This document shows, piece after piece, positions 19,310-28,030 of a DNA stretch of 43,362 bases (positions within the stretch are counted from its first letter, which is position 1; each line of letters begins with the position of its first letter). The notes beneath the pieces were generated by a model. It searched no databases. It was not told the DNA's origin and saw nothing but the letters and a program-made list of their open reading frames with translations. The stretch spans positions 1 through 43,362 of the forward strand of contig JAPKEJ010000014.1 in NCBI GenBank assembly GCA_028822155.1. The letters run 5' to 3'. The position numbers were made by a program, and so were the translations under genes. Source of the DNA: Porticoccaceae bacterium. GTDB taxonomy: Bacteria; Pseudomonadota; Gammaproteobacteria; Pseudomonadales; Porticoccaceae.

Positions 19310-20293
19310 ATGGATAAAAGTTCGATTAAAATCGGCTTAATTATTTTATGCCTAGGCCTTTTAGTAGCCTGTAGTGAAGATCAGTTACCTCTTGAGTGTC
19401 TATCGGGCAGTGAGGCCAATCAAACTATTAACGTTAGTGGTGGCGACTTTAAATTTGGCGATAATCGTTATTATCCTGACGAAGGGCCTGTTAAGATCGT
19501 CCAAGTTGCTGATTTCAATATTGATAAAACTGAAGTTACCAATGGTCAGTTTAAAGCCTTTGTCGATGCTACCGGTTATGTCACTGCTGCCGAGCGTGGT
19601 CTGTCAGAGCTAGAGTTTCCGCAGATTCCATCAGAGTTTAGAGTGCCAGGTTCTATGGTGTTTGTAGCTCCTGATTTAGACAAACCAAGTTCGCCAGCAA
19701 CCTGGTGGCGGTTCATTCCAGGTGCTAATTGGCAGCATCCTGAGGGCCCTGCCAGTTCCCTTGAGGGCAAAGAAGCCTATCCTGTGGTTCAGATTATCCA
19801 TGCCGATGCTATAGCTTATGCTCAGTGGCTGGGACGACGATTACCCACTGAGGCAGAGTGGGAATATGCCTCTCGAGGTGGACTAGATGGCGCGTCTTTT
19901 TCGTGGGGAGAAGAGAGCCCCAATACGGGTAAACCAAAGGCCAATACTTGGCAGGGACGCTTTCCCTACAACAATATGAACGAAGACGGTTTTGTTGGTA
20001 GCTCCCCTGTAGGCTGCTTTGCAGCCAATGGACTTGGGTTGTACGATACCACTGGCAATGTCTGGGAGTGGACTGATACGGCATACGGACCTGACCGCAA
20101 ACGAGATTACGGCATTGAAGGCTATGATCCACAGCAACCTGGGGTGACTGTTAAGACTCTCAAAGGCGGTTCCTTTTTGTGCTCAGATAACTACTGCCAG
20201 CGCTTTCGACCCGCTGCGAGACAGGCTCAAGATACAACTTTGGCATCATCCCATATTGGTTTCCGCACAGCGGCAGATATTCCAGCTTACTAG
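19310..20293 (+). CDS. Lipoprotein with formylglycine-generating enzyme (sulfatase-modifying factor) domain
   Basis: The protein has a lipoprotein signal with lipobox LVAC (Cys21), then Ser22, so no Asp+2 inner-membrane retention signal; it is probably anchored in the outer membrane facing the periplasm. The rest of the 327 residues is the FGE-sulfatase fold (KTEVTNGQFKAFV, RRLPTEAEWEYASRGG, GNVWEWT). The C-terminal segment GGSFLC...C...GFRTAAD has both active-site cysteines, Cys291 and Cys296. Their five-residue spacing matches the copper-binding pair of true FGEs (human Cys336/Cys341). FGE oxidises a CxPxR cysteine in sulfatases to formylglycine. No sulfatase lies in the window and the neighbouring phosphatase uses serine, so its client is elsewhere or it has another role, such as other nonheme-type oxidation. 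Confidence 0.85.
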   Translation: MDKSSIKIGLIILCLGLLVACSEDQLPLECLSGSEANQTINVSGGDFKFGDNRYYPDEGPVKIVQVADFNIDKTEVTNGQFKAFVDATGYVTAAERGLSELEFPQIPSEFRVPGSMVFVAPDLDKPSSPATWWRFIPGANWQHPEGPASSLEGKEAYPVVQIIHADAIAYAQWLGRRLPTEAEWEYASRGGLDGASFSWGEESPNTGKPKANTWQGRFPYNNMNEDGFVGSSPVGCFAANGLGLYDTTGNVWEWTDTAYGPDRKRDYGIEGYDPQQPGVTVKTLKGGSFLCSDNYCQRFRPAARQAQDTTLASSHIGFRTAADIPAY

Positions 20294-20319
20294 TTTGATT
20301 TAAGACTGAGACTTACTGT

Positions 20320-21195
20320 TCAAAAAGATGTGCGCTGATAAATTCGCAGAGAAAAATGTACTGGTGTAGTCAGAAGAGTAAGGGCCGCTACTTGTTCTTG
20401 CTGCTCAGCACTGGTATGCCAGTAATATGGAGTCATGGTCAATAGGTCAAGAATGTCAGGCCCCTTCACGGTGATACTGGTCTTAACGTCTATCTGTTCC
20501 TTAAGATCAAAGGCCGGGTGTTCATCCAACACGTTAAAGTTGCCGCCATGAGGTTGATGTTGTTCATAAATGTGCGCGGTAAGGCCTGTGAGATGTTCCT
20601 CTCCTGGGCCCACCATCATTAGCAAACCATCAGCGCTTAAAACCCGTGCGGTCTCGTCTGGGCATATCGGTGAGAAGACTGATAGCGCTGTATCTATACT
20701 ATTGTCAAATAGGGGTATCTTGTAGGCACTGTCTACAACCAGTTGAGCGCCCAGCTTACGGTTGGCTGCTAGTCGCACACCGGCTTTAGAAATATCTAAG
20801 CCAACTAGCTTTAAGTTGGTGTTGGAACTCTTGGCTGCATTTGCCAATTGTTGCAGGTAATAGCCTTCACCACAGCCAATATCTAGCAATCTTTGCTCAA
20901 AACCAAGAGGACAATTATTGACTGCAGTAATGAGGGCATCAGCTAGAGGCTGATAATAGCCACCATTTAAAAACCGTTGCCGACTTTTAATCATTTGGCT
21001 ACTGTCACCTGGCATTTTACTTCGCTTGTGCTGGGATAGATGCAGGTTGAGGTAGCCCTCGCGGGCAAGATCAAAATTATGGTTGTTGGCACAGCGATAG
21101 ACTCGTGACGCATTGCCTGCGACGGCAATTAGTTCACCATCGCAGTTGGGGCATTTAAGCGCAGTGGCTTTGCCCAGGTCTGTATCTAAAATAAT
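20320..21195 (-). CDS. rlmA: 23S rRNA (guanine-N1)-methyltransferase RlmA, probable non-canonical start
   Basis: RlmA methylates 23S rRNA in the helix 35 loop region (G745 in E. coli) with SAM. The first in-frame ATG (21015) would give 231 residues but would cut off the family's zinc-ribbon. The frame is open up to 21204 and encodes CPNC, then C..NH, then [22 protein letters not shown], matching the RlmA N-terminus. No ATG, GTG or TTG lies in that stretch. An ATT at 21195 has GAGG exactly seven bases upstream and gives 291 residues; CTG at 21177 (285 residues) is the alternative. The SAM site is [14 protein letters not shown]. The gene begins inside the 3' end of ftfL, suggesting coupled translation. 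It converges with the FGE-like gene. The start is uncertain; the identity is firm. Confidence 0.82.
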   Translation of the reverse strand: MILDTDLGKATALKCPNCDGELIAVAGNASRVYRCANNHNFDLAREGYLNLHLSQHKRSKMPGDSSQMIKSRQRFLNGGYYQPLADALITAVNNCPLGFEQRLLDIGCGEGYYLQQLANAAKSSNTNLKLVGLDISKAGVRLAANRKLGAQLVVDSAYKIPLFDNSIDTALSVFSPICPDETARVLSADGLLMMVGPGEEHLTGLTAHIYEQHQPHGGNFNVLDEHPAFDLKEQIDVKTSITVKGPDILDLLTMTPYYWHTSAEQQEQVAALTLLTTPVHFSLRIYQRTSF

Positions 21196-22853
21196 CCGAC
21201 TACCTCACCATTCGCGTCAACATCAATATTGTTCGCAGCGGGTACTCTTGGCAGGCCAGGCATGGTCATAATATCGCCACAGACCACTACAATAAAGCCA
21301 GCACCGGCAGACAATCGAACTTCACGGATTGCTACTACATGATTGTTCGGCGCCCCTTTAAGATTCATGTCTGTCGAGAAGCTATATTGAGTTTTGGCAA
21401 TGCACACCGGGAAATGGCCATAACCAGCCTCTTGGAAGCTGTTAATCTGGTCCCTAATTTTTTGGTCGGCAATAATATCATCGGCACGATAAAGGCGCGT
21501 AGCAACCGTTTTAATCTTGTCCCAAATTGGCATTTCATCGGTATACAGTGGCGCAAAGTTAGCATGGCCGCCATCGACTAAAGCAACCACTTCATGTGCT
21601 AAGGCTTCACTACCCGCGCCACCATCGGCCCAATGAGTACATTCAATAGCTTTCACGCCATTTAATTCAGTTACCTGCTTAATCATAGCGATTTCGGCAT
21701 CGGTATCGGTTGTAAATCGGTTGATCGCAACCACGACTGGCACACCAAATGATTTAACGTTCTCGATGTGTCTTACTAGGTTGCTACAACCCTCATGTAA
21801 GGCCTCTACATTTTCTTCACCCAGGTTGTCTTTACTTACGTGACCGTGCATCTTAAGCGCTCTAACCGTGGCAACGATGACTGCGGCGTCGGGGCTTAAG
21901 TTGGCGCTGCGGCATTTGATATTAAAGAATTTCTCCGCCCCCAAATCTGCTCCAAAGCCGGCTTCTGTTACCACATAATCGGCTAGTTTTAGGCCCGCTT
22001 TGGTGGCTATAACCGAGTTGCAACCATGAGCAATATTGGCAAAAGGACCACCGTGAATAATCGCCGGATTGTTTTCTAAAGTCTGTACCAAATTCGGTGC
22101 AAGCGCGTCTTTCAGCAACACAGCCATGGCGCCAATACCTTTAATCTCACTGGCTAAAATTGGCTTATGATCGCGGGTGTACGCCACAACGATTTTGTTT
22201 AGCCGGGCTTTGAGATCCTCAAGATCGTTAGCTAGACAGAATATGGCCATAATTTCTGAGGCCACGGTAATGTCATAGCCGTCTTGGCGAGGAAAACCAT
22301 TGCCGGGGCCACCAAGTCCACAATTAATACTGCGAAGGGCGCGATCGTTCATGTCAATCACCCGCTTCCACTGAATACGTCGAGCATCTATTTCTAAACT
22401 GTTGCCCCAATGAATATGATTGTCGAGCAGAGCAGAGAGTAGATTGTGGGCCGCACCTATTGCGTGGAAGTCCCCTGTAAAGTGCAGGTTAATATCTTCC
22501 ATAGGTACTACCTGAGCATAACCTCCCCCAGCCGCGCCACCCTTCATTCCAAAACAGGGTCCAAGGCTTGGTTCGCGCAGACAAACAATCGATTTTTTAC
22601 CTATTTTATTTAGACTGTCATTAAGCCCGACAGAGGTCGTAGTTTTACCTTCGCCAGCTGGAGTTGGACTAATAGCAGTCACCAAAATCAGCTTTCCATC
22701 TGGGCGGTCTTTTAGCGAGGTCAAATAGTCAGGGTCGATTTTTGCTTTAGTTTTGCCATAGGGTACAAGCGCCGACTCTGGTATACCGATACCTGCGGCT
22801 ACGTCAGTGATCGCTTTCATCTTGCTGTTGCGGGCGATTTCAATGTCACTCAT
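21186..22853 (-). CDS. ftfL: Formate-tetrahydrofolate ligase
   Basis: The enzyme catalyses ATP-dependent formation of 10-formyl-H4folate from formate, or the reverse with ATP synthesis. The 555-residue length is standard. The nucleotide-binding motif [14 protein letters not shown] is near residue 65, with further hallmarks [32 protein letters not shown] and [13 protein letters not shown]. Homologues without the extra insertions of eukaryotic C1-synthases are typical in bacteria. It is transcribed away from the dimethylglycine dehydrogenase gene, sharing a 229-base intergenic region. That position suggests it serves the C1 units released by the neighbouring demethylation genes. Confidence 0.96.
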   Translation of the reverse strand: MSDIEIARNSKMKAITDVAAGIGIPESALVPYGKTKAKIDPDYLTSLKDRPDGKLILVTAISPTPAGEGKTTTSVGLNDSLNKIGKKSIVCLREPSLGPCFGMKGGAAGGGYAQVVPMEDINLHFTGDFHAIGAAHNLLSALLDNHIHWGNSLEIDARRIQWKRVIDMNDRALRSINCGLGGPGNGFPRQDGYDITVASEIMAIFCLANDLEDLKARLNKIVVAYTRDHKPILASEIKGIGAMAVLLKDALAPNLVQTLENNPAIIHGGPFANIAHGCNSVIATKAGLKLADYVVTEAGFGADLGAEKFFNIKCRSANLSPDAAVIVATVRALKMHGHVSKDNLGEENVEALHEGCSNLVRHIENVKSFGVPVVVAINRFTTDTDAEIAMIKQVTELNGVKAIECTHWADGGAGSEALAHEVVALVDGGHANFAPLYTDEMPIWDKIKTVATRLYRADDIIADQKIRDQINSFQEAGYGHFPVCIAKTQYSFSTDMNLKGAPNNHVVAIREVRLSAGAGFIVVVCGDIMTMPGLPRVPAANNIDVDANGEVVGLF

Positions 22854-22984
22854 TGCTGTAGCTCTCTCTTTTAATGGACGTTAATTTTTAGGTGCCTCAT
22901 CTTCCGTAAAGCCTATGTTAAAGGGATTTCTAAGACCGTCAATGGTTGTCTCAAAAGCGACTCTAAGTGTTTGGCGTTTTCAGG

Positions 22985-22990
22985 TATAAT
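22985..22990 (+). promoter_or_regulatory. Candidate -10 box and dyad between ftfL and the DMGDH-like gene
   Basis: A perfect TATAAT reads toward the DMGDH-like gene, about 92 bases before its ATG. The -35 match at a 17-base spacing is poor (TCTAAG), as expected for an activator-dependent promoter. A perfect inverted repeat, GCGACT at 22957-22962 and AGTCGC at 22993-22998, brackets the box and could be an operator for one of the GlxA/AraC-type regulators downstream. This is inference only. Confidence 0.4.
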
Positions 22991-23082
22991 TCAGTCGCAA
23001 CTGTGGGCTATCTGCGTTGTGTTGCCAGCTACACTTCGCAATTATTAAAGCCCTAAATAAAAGACAAAATTGAGAAGTTGCT

Positions 23083-25596
23083 ATGAAGAAAAGTGCACAG
23101 GTGGTAGTGGTTGGTGGGGGTGTTGTGGGCGTTAGCACGCTCTATCATCTGGCCAAGAAAGGCTGGACTGACGTCGTTTTAGTTGAACGTAAAGAGCTAA
23201 CGTCTGGTTCTACATGGCACGCTGCAGGGTTGCTTCCTTTGTTTAACATGAGTTATTCGGTGGGTAAGTTACATCAGTACTCGGTCGATTTTTATCACGA
23301 ATTACAGGAAGAAACCGGTCAAAATGTTGGGTTTAGTGTGGTCTCTAACATACGGTTGGCGGCCACTGAAGACCGAATGGATGAGTATAAATATTACTCG
23401 GGCATTGCCCAAACAGTAGGCGTAGAGGTTAACTTCTTAACGCCGGAAGAAGTTAAAGAGGTCTGGCCGCTGTGCAATACTGATGGAATTATCGGTGCTA
23501 TTCAGCACCCGGATGATGGCTATATTCAACCAGCTGATCTTACTCAGGCACTAGCCAAGGGTGCTCGCGCTCGCGGTGCAGAGATCTATCGTAATACGAC
23601 TGTTTTGGATCTTGAACAACAGACAGATGATAGCTGGATAGTCAAAACCGACAAAGGCGACATTCACTGTGAACATGTCGTTGCTTGTACCGGCAATTTC
23701 GCGCGTAAAACCGGGGAGATGGTGGGGCTTGATATCCCTGTCATCCCAGTAGAGCACCAGTATATTGTGACTGACCCACACCCCGACATCCTAGCCCGAA
23801 AAGCAGCGGGTTTGCCAGAGCAGGCGGTATTGCGTGAATCTGACGCAGGTTACTACCTGAGGGAAGAGGCTGGTGGATTTATCTTGGGGCCTTATGAAGA
23901 GGGCGCGCCCTGTTGTTATATGGACGGTCCTAGCGATCAGTCCGAATATGAATTATTTAACGGTGATCTTGATCGACTAATGCCTCATATTGAAGCATGC
24001 ATGAGCCGGGTTCCTGCCTTCGCAGAGGTAGGTGTCAAAACCATTTATAACGGGGCTATTGCCTACACCCCAGATGGCAACCCTATAGTGGGCCCAGCCT
24101 GGGGGTTAAAGAACTTCTGGCTTAATGAGGGGCACAGTTTTGGTATCACCGCAGCCGGTGGTGCTGGTTGGCAGTTAGCAGAATGGATCGTAGACGGTGA
24201 GCCTACAGTGGATATGATGGGCGTTGATCCGAGGCGTTTTGGACCTTACGCGACTCGCGGTTATCTGCGCACCAAAAACGAAGAGGCCTACGATCATGTC
24301 TTTAAAAATCACTATCCAGATGAAGAGCGTGGTGGCGCGCGTCCTTTAAAAACTACACCTTGCTATGATCGCATGAAAAATCTAGGTGCGGTATTTGGTT
24401 CAGTGTATGGCTGGGAGCGACCCAATTGGTTTGCACCTCCTGGTTATTCATTATCAGAGGATGATCTCGATAAAGCGGATACATTGTGGAATAAAAACCA
24501 TTCTACAGCGCTAGTTGACGGTCGTATTGTCGAGAAGAATTCTTTTCGCCGCTCTAATTACTTTGATTTTGTCGGTCAGGAATGTCGCCATGTGAATGAG
24601 CATGTTGGCGTCTTGGACATGTCTGCCTTTTCTAAGTGCACAGTGACTGGCCATGGGTCTGAAGGCTGGCTGAACAGTATTGTAGCTAACAATGTGCCTA
24701 AAGCGATTGGCCGCATCGGGCTTTGCCATATGCTGTCGAAAAACGGAGGTGTTCGAGCAGAATTTACTATTTATAAGCGAGCAAAAAATAGCTATTACCT
24801 AGTGTTTGCCGGCAGCCAAGAACGCCATGACTGGGACTATCTTACCAAGCTTGCGCCTCGTGATGGTTCGGTTAATCTTCAGAAAATCACTACTCAAATG
24901 GGCGTACTGGTGCTAGCGGGACCAAAATCTCGTGATGTGCTCCAAAAGCTTACTGATACGGATCTATCCAATGATAACTTCAAATGGCTAACCGGAAAGT
25001 CGATTAATGTTGGCTATGCGCAAGCAGAGGCGCTGCGTGTTAACTTCGTAGGCGAACTGGGTTGGGAGCTACACCACCCTATTGAGATGCAAAACTATAT
25101 CTTTGATCAATTAATGAACGCCGGTGCCGAGTTTGAAATCAAGCCCTTTGGCATACGTGCAATGGACTCTATGCGCCTCGAAAAATCATATCGATTAATT
25201 CCTCGTGAGATGTCTATTGAGTACTCAGCCCTTGAGTCTGGTTTGGATCGTTTTGTGAAATTGGATAAGGATTGTGATTTCGTCGGCAAGCAAGGCCTTA
25301 TTGATTGGCAGCAGCGCGGGTTTGAGAACTGCTTTGCAACTCTTGAGGTTCATGGGGTTGTTGATGCTGATGCCCGAGGCTCTGAGGGGTTGTATAAAGA
25401 TGGTCAGTTAGTGGGTCGAGCGACTTCAGGTGGGTTTGGGTTTCGCGTCGAAAAATCTCTAGCGTTAGGATTGGTAAAAATAGCCTACGGAGCTATTGGC
25501 ACTGAATTAGAGATTGAAATTTTAGGTGAACGTTACCGCGCTACGGTGATTGAAGAATCGCCGTTTGATGGCGACAACGTGGCCCTTAGAAGCTAG
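23083..25596 (+). CDS. Dimethylglycine dehydrogenase-like FAD/folate flavoprotein
   Basis: This is an 837-residue two-part protein of the DMGDH/sarcosine dehydrogenase family. The N-terminal DAO-type FAD domain (about 1-400) has the dinucleotide motif VVVGGGVVGVSTLYHL and SGSTWHAAGLL, whose His46 corresponds to the histidine that binds FAD covalently in mitochondrial DMGDH and SARDH. A linker domain and a GcvT-like C-terminal domain (about 440-830) follow, where H4folate accepts the formaldehyde-level carbon as methylene-H4folate. The likely reaction is dimethylglycine to sarcosine. Sarcosine is less likely as substrate because a full soxBDAG lies downstream. It precedes the MttB-family gene by 156 bases. 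The family is sure; the exact substrate is inferred from context. Confidence 0.87.
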   Translation: MKKSAQVVVVGGGVVGVSTLYHLAKKGWTDVVLVERKELTSGSTWHAAGLLPLFNMSYSVGKLHQYSVDFYHELQEETGQNVGFSVVSNIRLAATEDRMDEYKYYSGIAQTVGVEVNFLTPEEVKEVWPLCNTDGIIGAIQHPDDGYIQPADLTQALAKGARARGAEIYRNTTVLDLEQQTDDSWIVKTDKGDIHCEHVVACTGNFARKTGEMVGLDIPVIPVEHQYIVTDPHPDILARKAAGLPEQAVLRESDAGYYLREEAGGFILGPYEEGAPCCYMDGPSDQSEYELFNGDLDRLMPHIEACMSRVPAFAEVGVKTIYNGAIAYTPDGNPIVGPAWGLKNFWLNEGHSFGITAAGGAGWQLAEWIVDGEPTVDMMGVDPRRFGPYATRGYLRTKNEEAYDHVFKNHYPDEERGGARPLKTTPCYDRMKNLGAVFGSVYGWERPNWFAPPGYSLSEDDLDKADTLWNKNHSTALVDGRIVEKNSFRRSNYFDFVGQECRHVNEHVGVLDMSAFSKCTVTGHGSEGWLNSIVANNVPKAIGRIGLCHMLSKNGGVRAEFTIYKRAKNSYYLVFAGSQERHDWDYLTKLAPRDGSVNLQKITTQMGVLVLAGPKSRDVLQKLTDTDLSNDNFKWLTGKSINVGYAQAEALRVNFVGELGWELHHPIEMQNYIFDQLMNAGAEFEIKPFGIRAMDSMRLEKSYRLIPREMSIEYSALESGLDRFVKLDKDCDFVGKQGLIDWQQRGFENCFATLEVHGVVDADARGSEGLYKDGQLVGRATSGGFGFRVEKSLALGLVKIAYGAIGTELEIEILGERYRATVIEESPFDGDNVALRS

Positions 25597-25752
25597 GTAA
25601 AAAAAGGCGTTAAAAGATACTTTTAAGTAGCGTCGCATACGGATATTACCGTGTCGCATCGCCATATGCGGACTGCCCTAAACAGGAACAGACTGCGGAC
25701 GATAGCAGATCGATTAATTGAGAGAACTAAGCTCTCCAACGGAAGCGTTATT
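25597..25752 (+). promoter_or_regulatory. Structured leader between the DMGDH-like and MttB-family genes
   Basis: The 156 bases contain an AT-rich hairpin (TTAAAA 25610-25615 with TTTTAA 25621-25626), a direct repeat GTCGCAT (near 25631 and 25652), and a hairpin GAGAG 25720-25724 with CTCTC 25732-25736 just before the ribosome binding site region of the methyltransferase gene. I did not see a B12 box, so a cobalamin riboswitch is not supported. A second promoter or an mRNA-processing site is possible. Confidence 0.3.
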
Positions 25753-27306
25753 ATGACTGAACGAGCAGGGCGTAGAAGAGCAGGAAGAGAGAGCGGTGGC
25801 CGTGAAGGGCGTCGCGAAGCTCGTGCCAATGCGGTGGTTGAAACTACTCCGTTTATCGAGCGGAAAATTCCGTATCTTGAATACCTTACCGAAGAGAATT
25901 TGCAGCTCATAGAAGATAACGCTGATATCCTTTTAGAAGAGATCGGCATTGATTTTCTGGATGATCCAGAGGCTCTGGAAATGTGGAAAGAAGCGGGAGC
26001 CGATGTTCAGGGCTCTCGGGTACACTTTCCCAAAGGCCTGTGCCGGTCATTGATTCAAGCGACGGCGCCACGCGAATATGTGCAACACGCGCGTAATCCA
26101 GCGCGTAACGTTATTATCGGCGGCAAACGCACTGTCTTAGTGCCCGCTTACGGCTCGCCGTTTGTACATGATATTGATAAAGGTCGTCGGTACGCGACTA
26201 TTAATGACTTTGAAAACTTTGTTAAATTGGCCTATATGGCGCCAGATATCCATCACTCCGGTGGCACTATTTGTGAGCCTGTTGATTTACCAGTGAACAA
26301 ACGTCACTTCGATATGGTGTACACCCATTTCAAACTAAGCGACAAGCCATTGATGGGGTCAGTAACTCATCACGAGCGTGCCCAAGATACAGTGGACATG
26401 GCTAAGTTGGTTTTTGGCGAAGAATTTGTTGATCAAAATTGTGTGCTGACTAGTCTTATCAACGTCAATTCGCCAATGACCTATGACGCTACCATGCTTG
26501 GCTCATTGAAAGTGTATGCGCGCAATAATCAGGCGACAGTGATATCACCGTTTATTCTTGCTGGCGCTATGTCTCCTGTCACCACAGCTGGCACGGTCAC
26601 TCAGATTTTGGCCGAAGCGCTGGCGGGCATTGCCTTTACTCAATTATGTCGACCAGGAGCGCCTGTTGTCTTTGGGACATTTGCTGCGGCTGTATCTATG
26701 GCAACCGGTGCACCTACTTTTGGTACGCCAGAACCCAGTCAGGTTATGTATGCTGCGGCATCATTGGCTCGACGTCTTGGTGTCCCTTTTCGCAGTGGTG
26801 GTGGCCTTTGTGGTTCTAAATTGCCCGATGCTCAGGCGGCCTATGAGGCGGCCAATACTCTGCAGACATCTGCTTTGGCCGGAGTTAACTTTATGTTACA
26901 CACTGCCGGTTGGTTGGAAGGTGGCTTGGCGATGGGTTATGAGAAATTTATTATGGATTCTGATCAGGCCAGTATGATCGCGGTATTACTCGGCGGTATG
27001 GATATGTCTGAGAACGGCCAGGCACTTGATGCCGTGCGAGAGGTTGGACCCGGCAAGCATTACTTGGGTTCTGCCCACACGCTGAAAAACTTTGAAACTG
27101 CTTTCTATCGTTCAACGGTTGCTGATAACAACAGCTATGAGCAATGGACTGCAGATGGTTCTCTGGATACAGCCCAGCGCGCCAATATTATATGGAAGAA
27201 AATGCTTAATGAATATCAGGCGCCAGCGCTGGACTCGGCGATTGATGAAGCACTGCTGGACTTTATGGCGCGACGCAAAGGGTCGTTTGCCGATCGAGAT
27301 TATTAA
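25753..27306 (+). CDS. MttB-family (non-pyrrolysine) quaternary amine:corrinoid methyltransferase
   Basis: The 517-residue protein belongs to the trimethylamine methyltransferase superfamily. There is no in-frame amber codon, so it is a non-pyrrolysine member like MtgB (glycine betaine), MtpB (proline betaine) and MtcB (carnitine). It would transfer one methyl from a quaternary amine to the corrinoid protein encoded 26 bases downstream. Glycine betaine is the likely substrate because dimethylglycine and sarcosine oxidising genes flank it. The frame continues to a GTG at 25651, but ATG 25753 is preferred because a GGAAG site lies upstream and the product length fits the family. The N-terminus (residues 3-24) is Arg-rich, with nine Arg. 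The TIM-barrel part includes SGGTICEP, VTTAGTVTQILAEALAGIA and AGWLEGGLAMGYEK. The substrate call is inference. Confidence 0.88.
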   Translation: MTERAGRRRAGRESGGREGRREARANAVVETTPFIERKIPYLEYLTEENLQLIEDNADILLEEIGIDFLDDPEALEMWKEAGADVQGSRVHFPKGLCRSLIQATAPREYVQHARNPARNVIIGGKRTVLVPAYGSPFVHDIDKGRRYATINDFENFVKLAYMAPDIHHSGGTICEPVDLPVNKRHFDMVYTHFKLSDKPLMGSVTHHERAQDTVDMAKLVFGEEFVDQNCVLTSLINVNSPMTYDATMLGSLKVYARNNQATVISPFILAGAMSPVTTAGTVTQILAEALAGIAFTQLCRPGAPVVFGTFAAAVSMATGAPTFGTPEPSQVMYAAASLARRLGVPFRSGGGLCGSKLPDAQAAYEAANTLQTSALAGVNFMLHTAGWLEGGLAMGYEKFIMDSDQASMIAVLLGGMDMSENGQALDAVREVGPGKHYLGSAHTLKNFETAFYRSTVADNNSYEQWTADGSLDTAQRANIIWKKMLNEYQAPALDSAIDEALLDFMARRKGSFADRDY

Positions 27307-27331
27307 GAAACCTAGTTGAGGGTTACAGAAA

Positions 27332-28030
27332 ATGTCTGATGAAGATGATATCGTATTGGCAGAGCTATCCGATGAAGATTTAGTTCTCCAGATGCATGAC
27401 GATCTGTACGACGGATTAAAAGAAGAAATTATGGAAGGAACTGACATCCTTCTCGCTCGAGGTTGGGGTCCTGAAAAACTCTTGGGCGAAGCCTTGGTTG
27501 CTGGCATGACTATCGTTGGTATTGATTTCCGTGATGGTATTCTATTTGTGCCCGAAGTTCTGTTATCTGCCAATGCTATGAAAGGCGGTATGTCGATTTT
27601 AAAGCCATTGTTGGCTGAGACAGGCGCCAAGCCCGTAGGCACAGTGGTTATCGGCACTGTTAAGGGCGATATCCACGATATCGGCAAGAACCTAGTGGGA
27701 ATGATGATGGAGGGAGCTGGGTTTGAGGTTTACGATATCGGCATCAACAACTCTGTTGAAGATTACTTTGCCGCGCTGGAGCGCCACACACCAGATATTC
27801 TCGGCATGTCGGCTCTTTTAACGACTACCATGCCTTACATGAAGGTAGTGGTCGATGCTTTAAAACAACAGAATTTACGAGATAAATACATTGTTATGGT
27901 TGGCGGTGCGCCACTTAATGAAGAATTCGGTCTGGCGGTTGGTGCCGATGCCTATTGCCGCGATGCTGCAGATGCATCGACTACGGCCATTCGATTGGTG
28001 GCCGAGAGTCGTGCGTTAGAGTCTGCTTAA
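27332..28030 (+). CDS. Corrinoid (cobalamin-binding) methyl-carrier protein
   Basis: This is a 232-residue MtgC/MttC-type protein. A helical cap domain (about 15-95, with the GPEKLLGEALVAGM and FVPEVLLSANAM motifs) precedes the B12 domain (about 100-225). The base-off motif DIHDIG puts His115 as the lower cobalt ligand; SALLTTTM and VGGAPLN contact the nucleotide tail. It carries the methyl group between the MttB-family enzyme and the pterin methyltransferase, and it is the target of the RACE activase. The first 28 residues carry eleven Asp/Glu and no Lys/Arg, complementary to the basic tails of its three partner enzymes. Its stop overlaps the next gene's start (TAATG). Confidence 0.93.
   Translation: MSDEDDIVLAELSDEDLVLQMHDDLYDGLKEEIMEGTDILLARGWGPEKLLGEALVAGMTIVGIDFRDGILFVPEVLLSANAMKGGMSILKPLLAETGAKPVGTVVIGTVKGDIHDIGKNLVGMMMEGAGFEVYDIGINNSVEDYFAALERHTPDILGMSALLTTTMPYMKVVVDALKQQNLRDKYIVMVGGAPLNEEFGLAVGADAYCRDAADASTTAIRLVAESRALESA

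Noticed and set aside
22854-23082. Possible glycine or folate riboswitch between ftfL and the DMGDH-like gene
   Set aside because: None of the conserved aptamer core sequences I know is visible, and the space has to hold two divergent promoters.
25597-25752. Possible cobalamin riboswitch before the B12-dependent methyltransferase gene
   Set aside because: I found no B12-box-like sequence and the region is shorter than a complete cobalamin aptamer with its expression platform.
27112-27687. 191-codon minus-strand frame across the MttB-family and corrinoid-protein genes
   Set aside because: Ser/Ile-rich antisense product spanning two firmly identified genes; a shadow.
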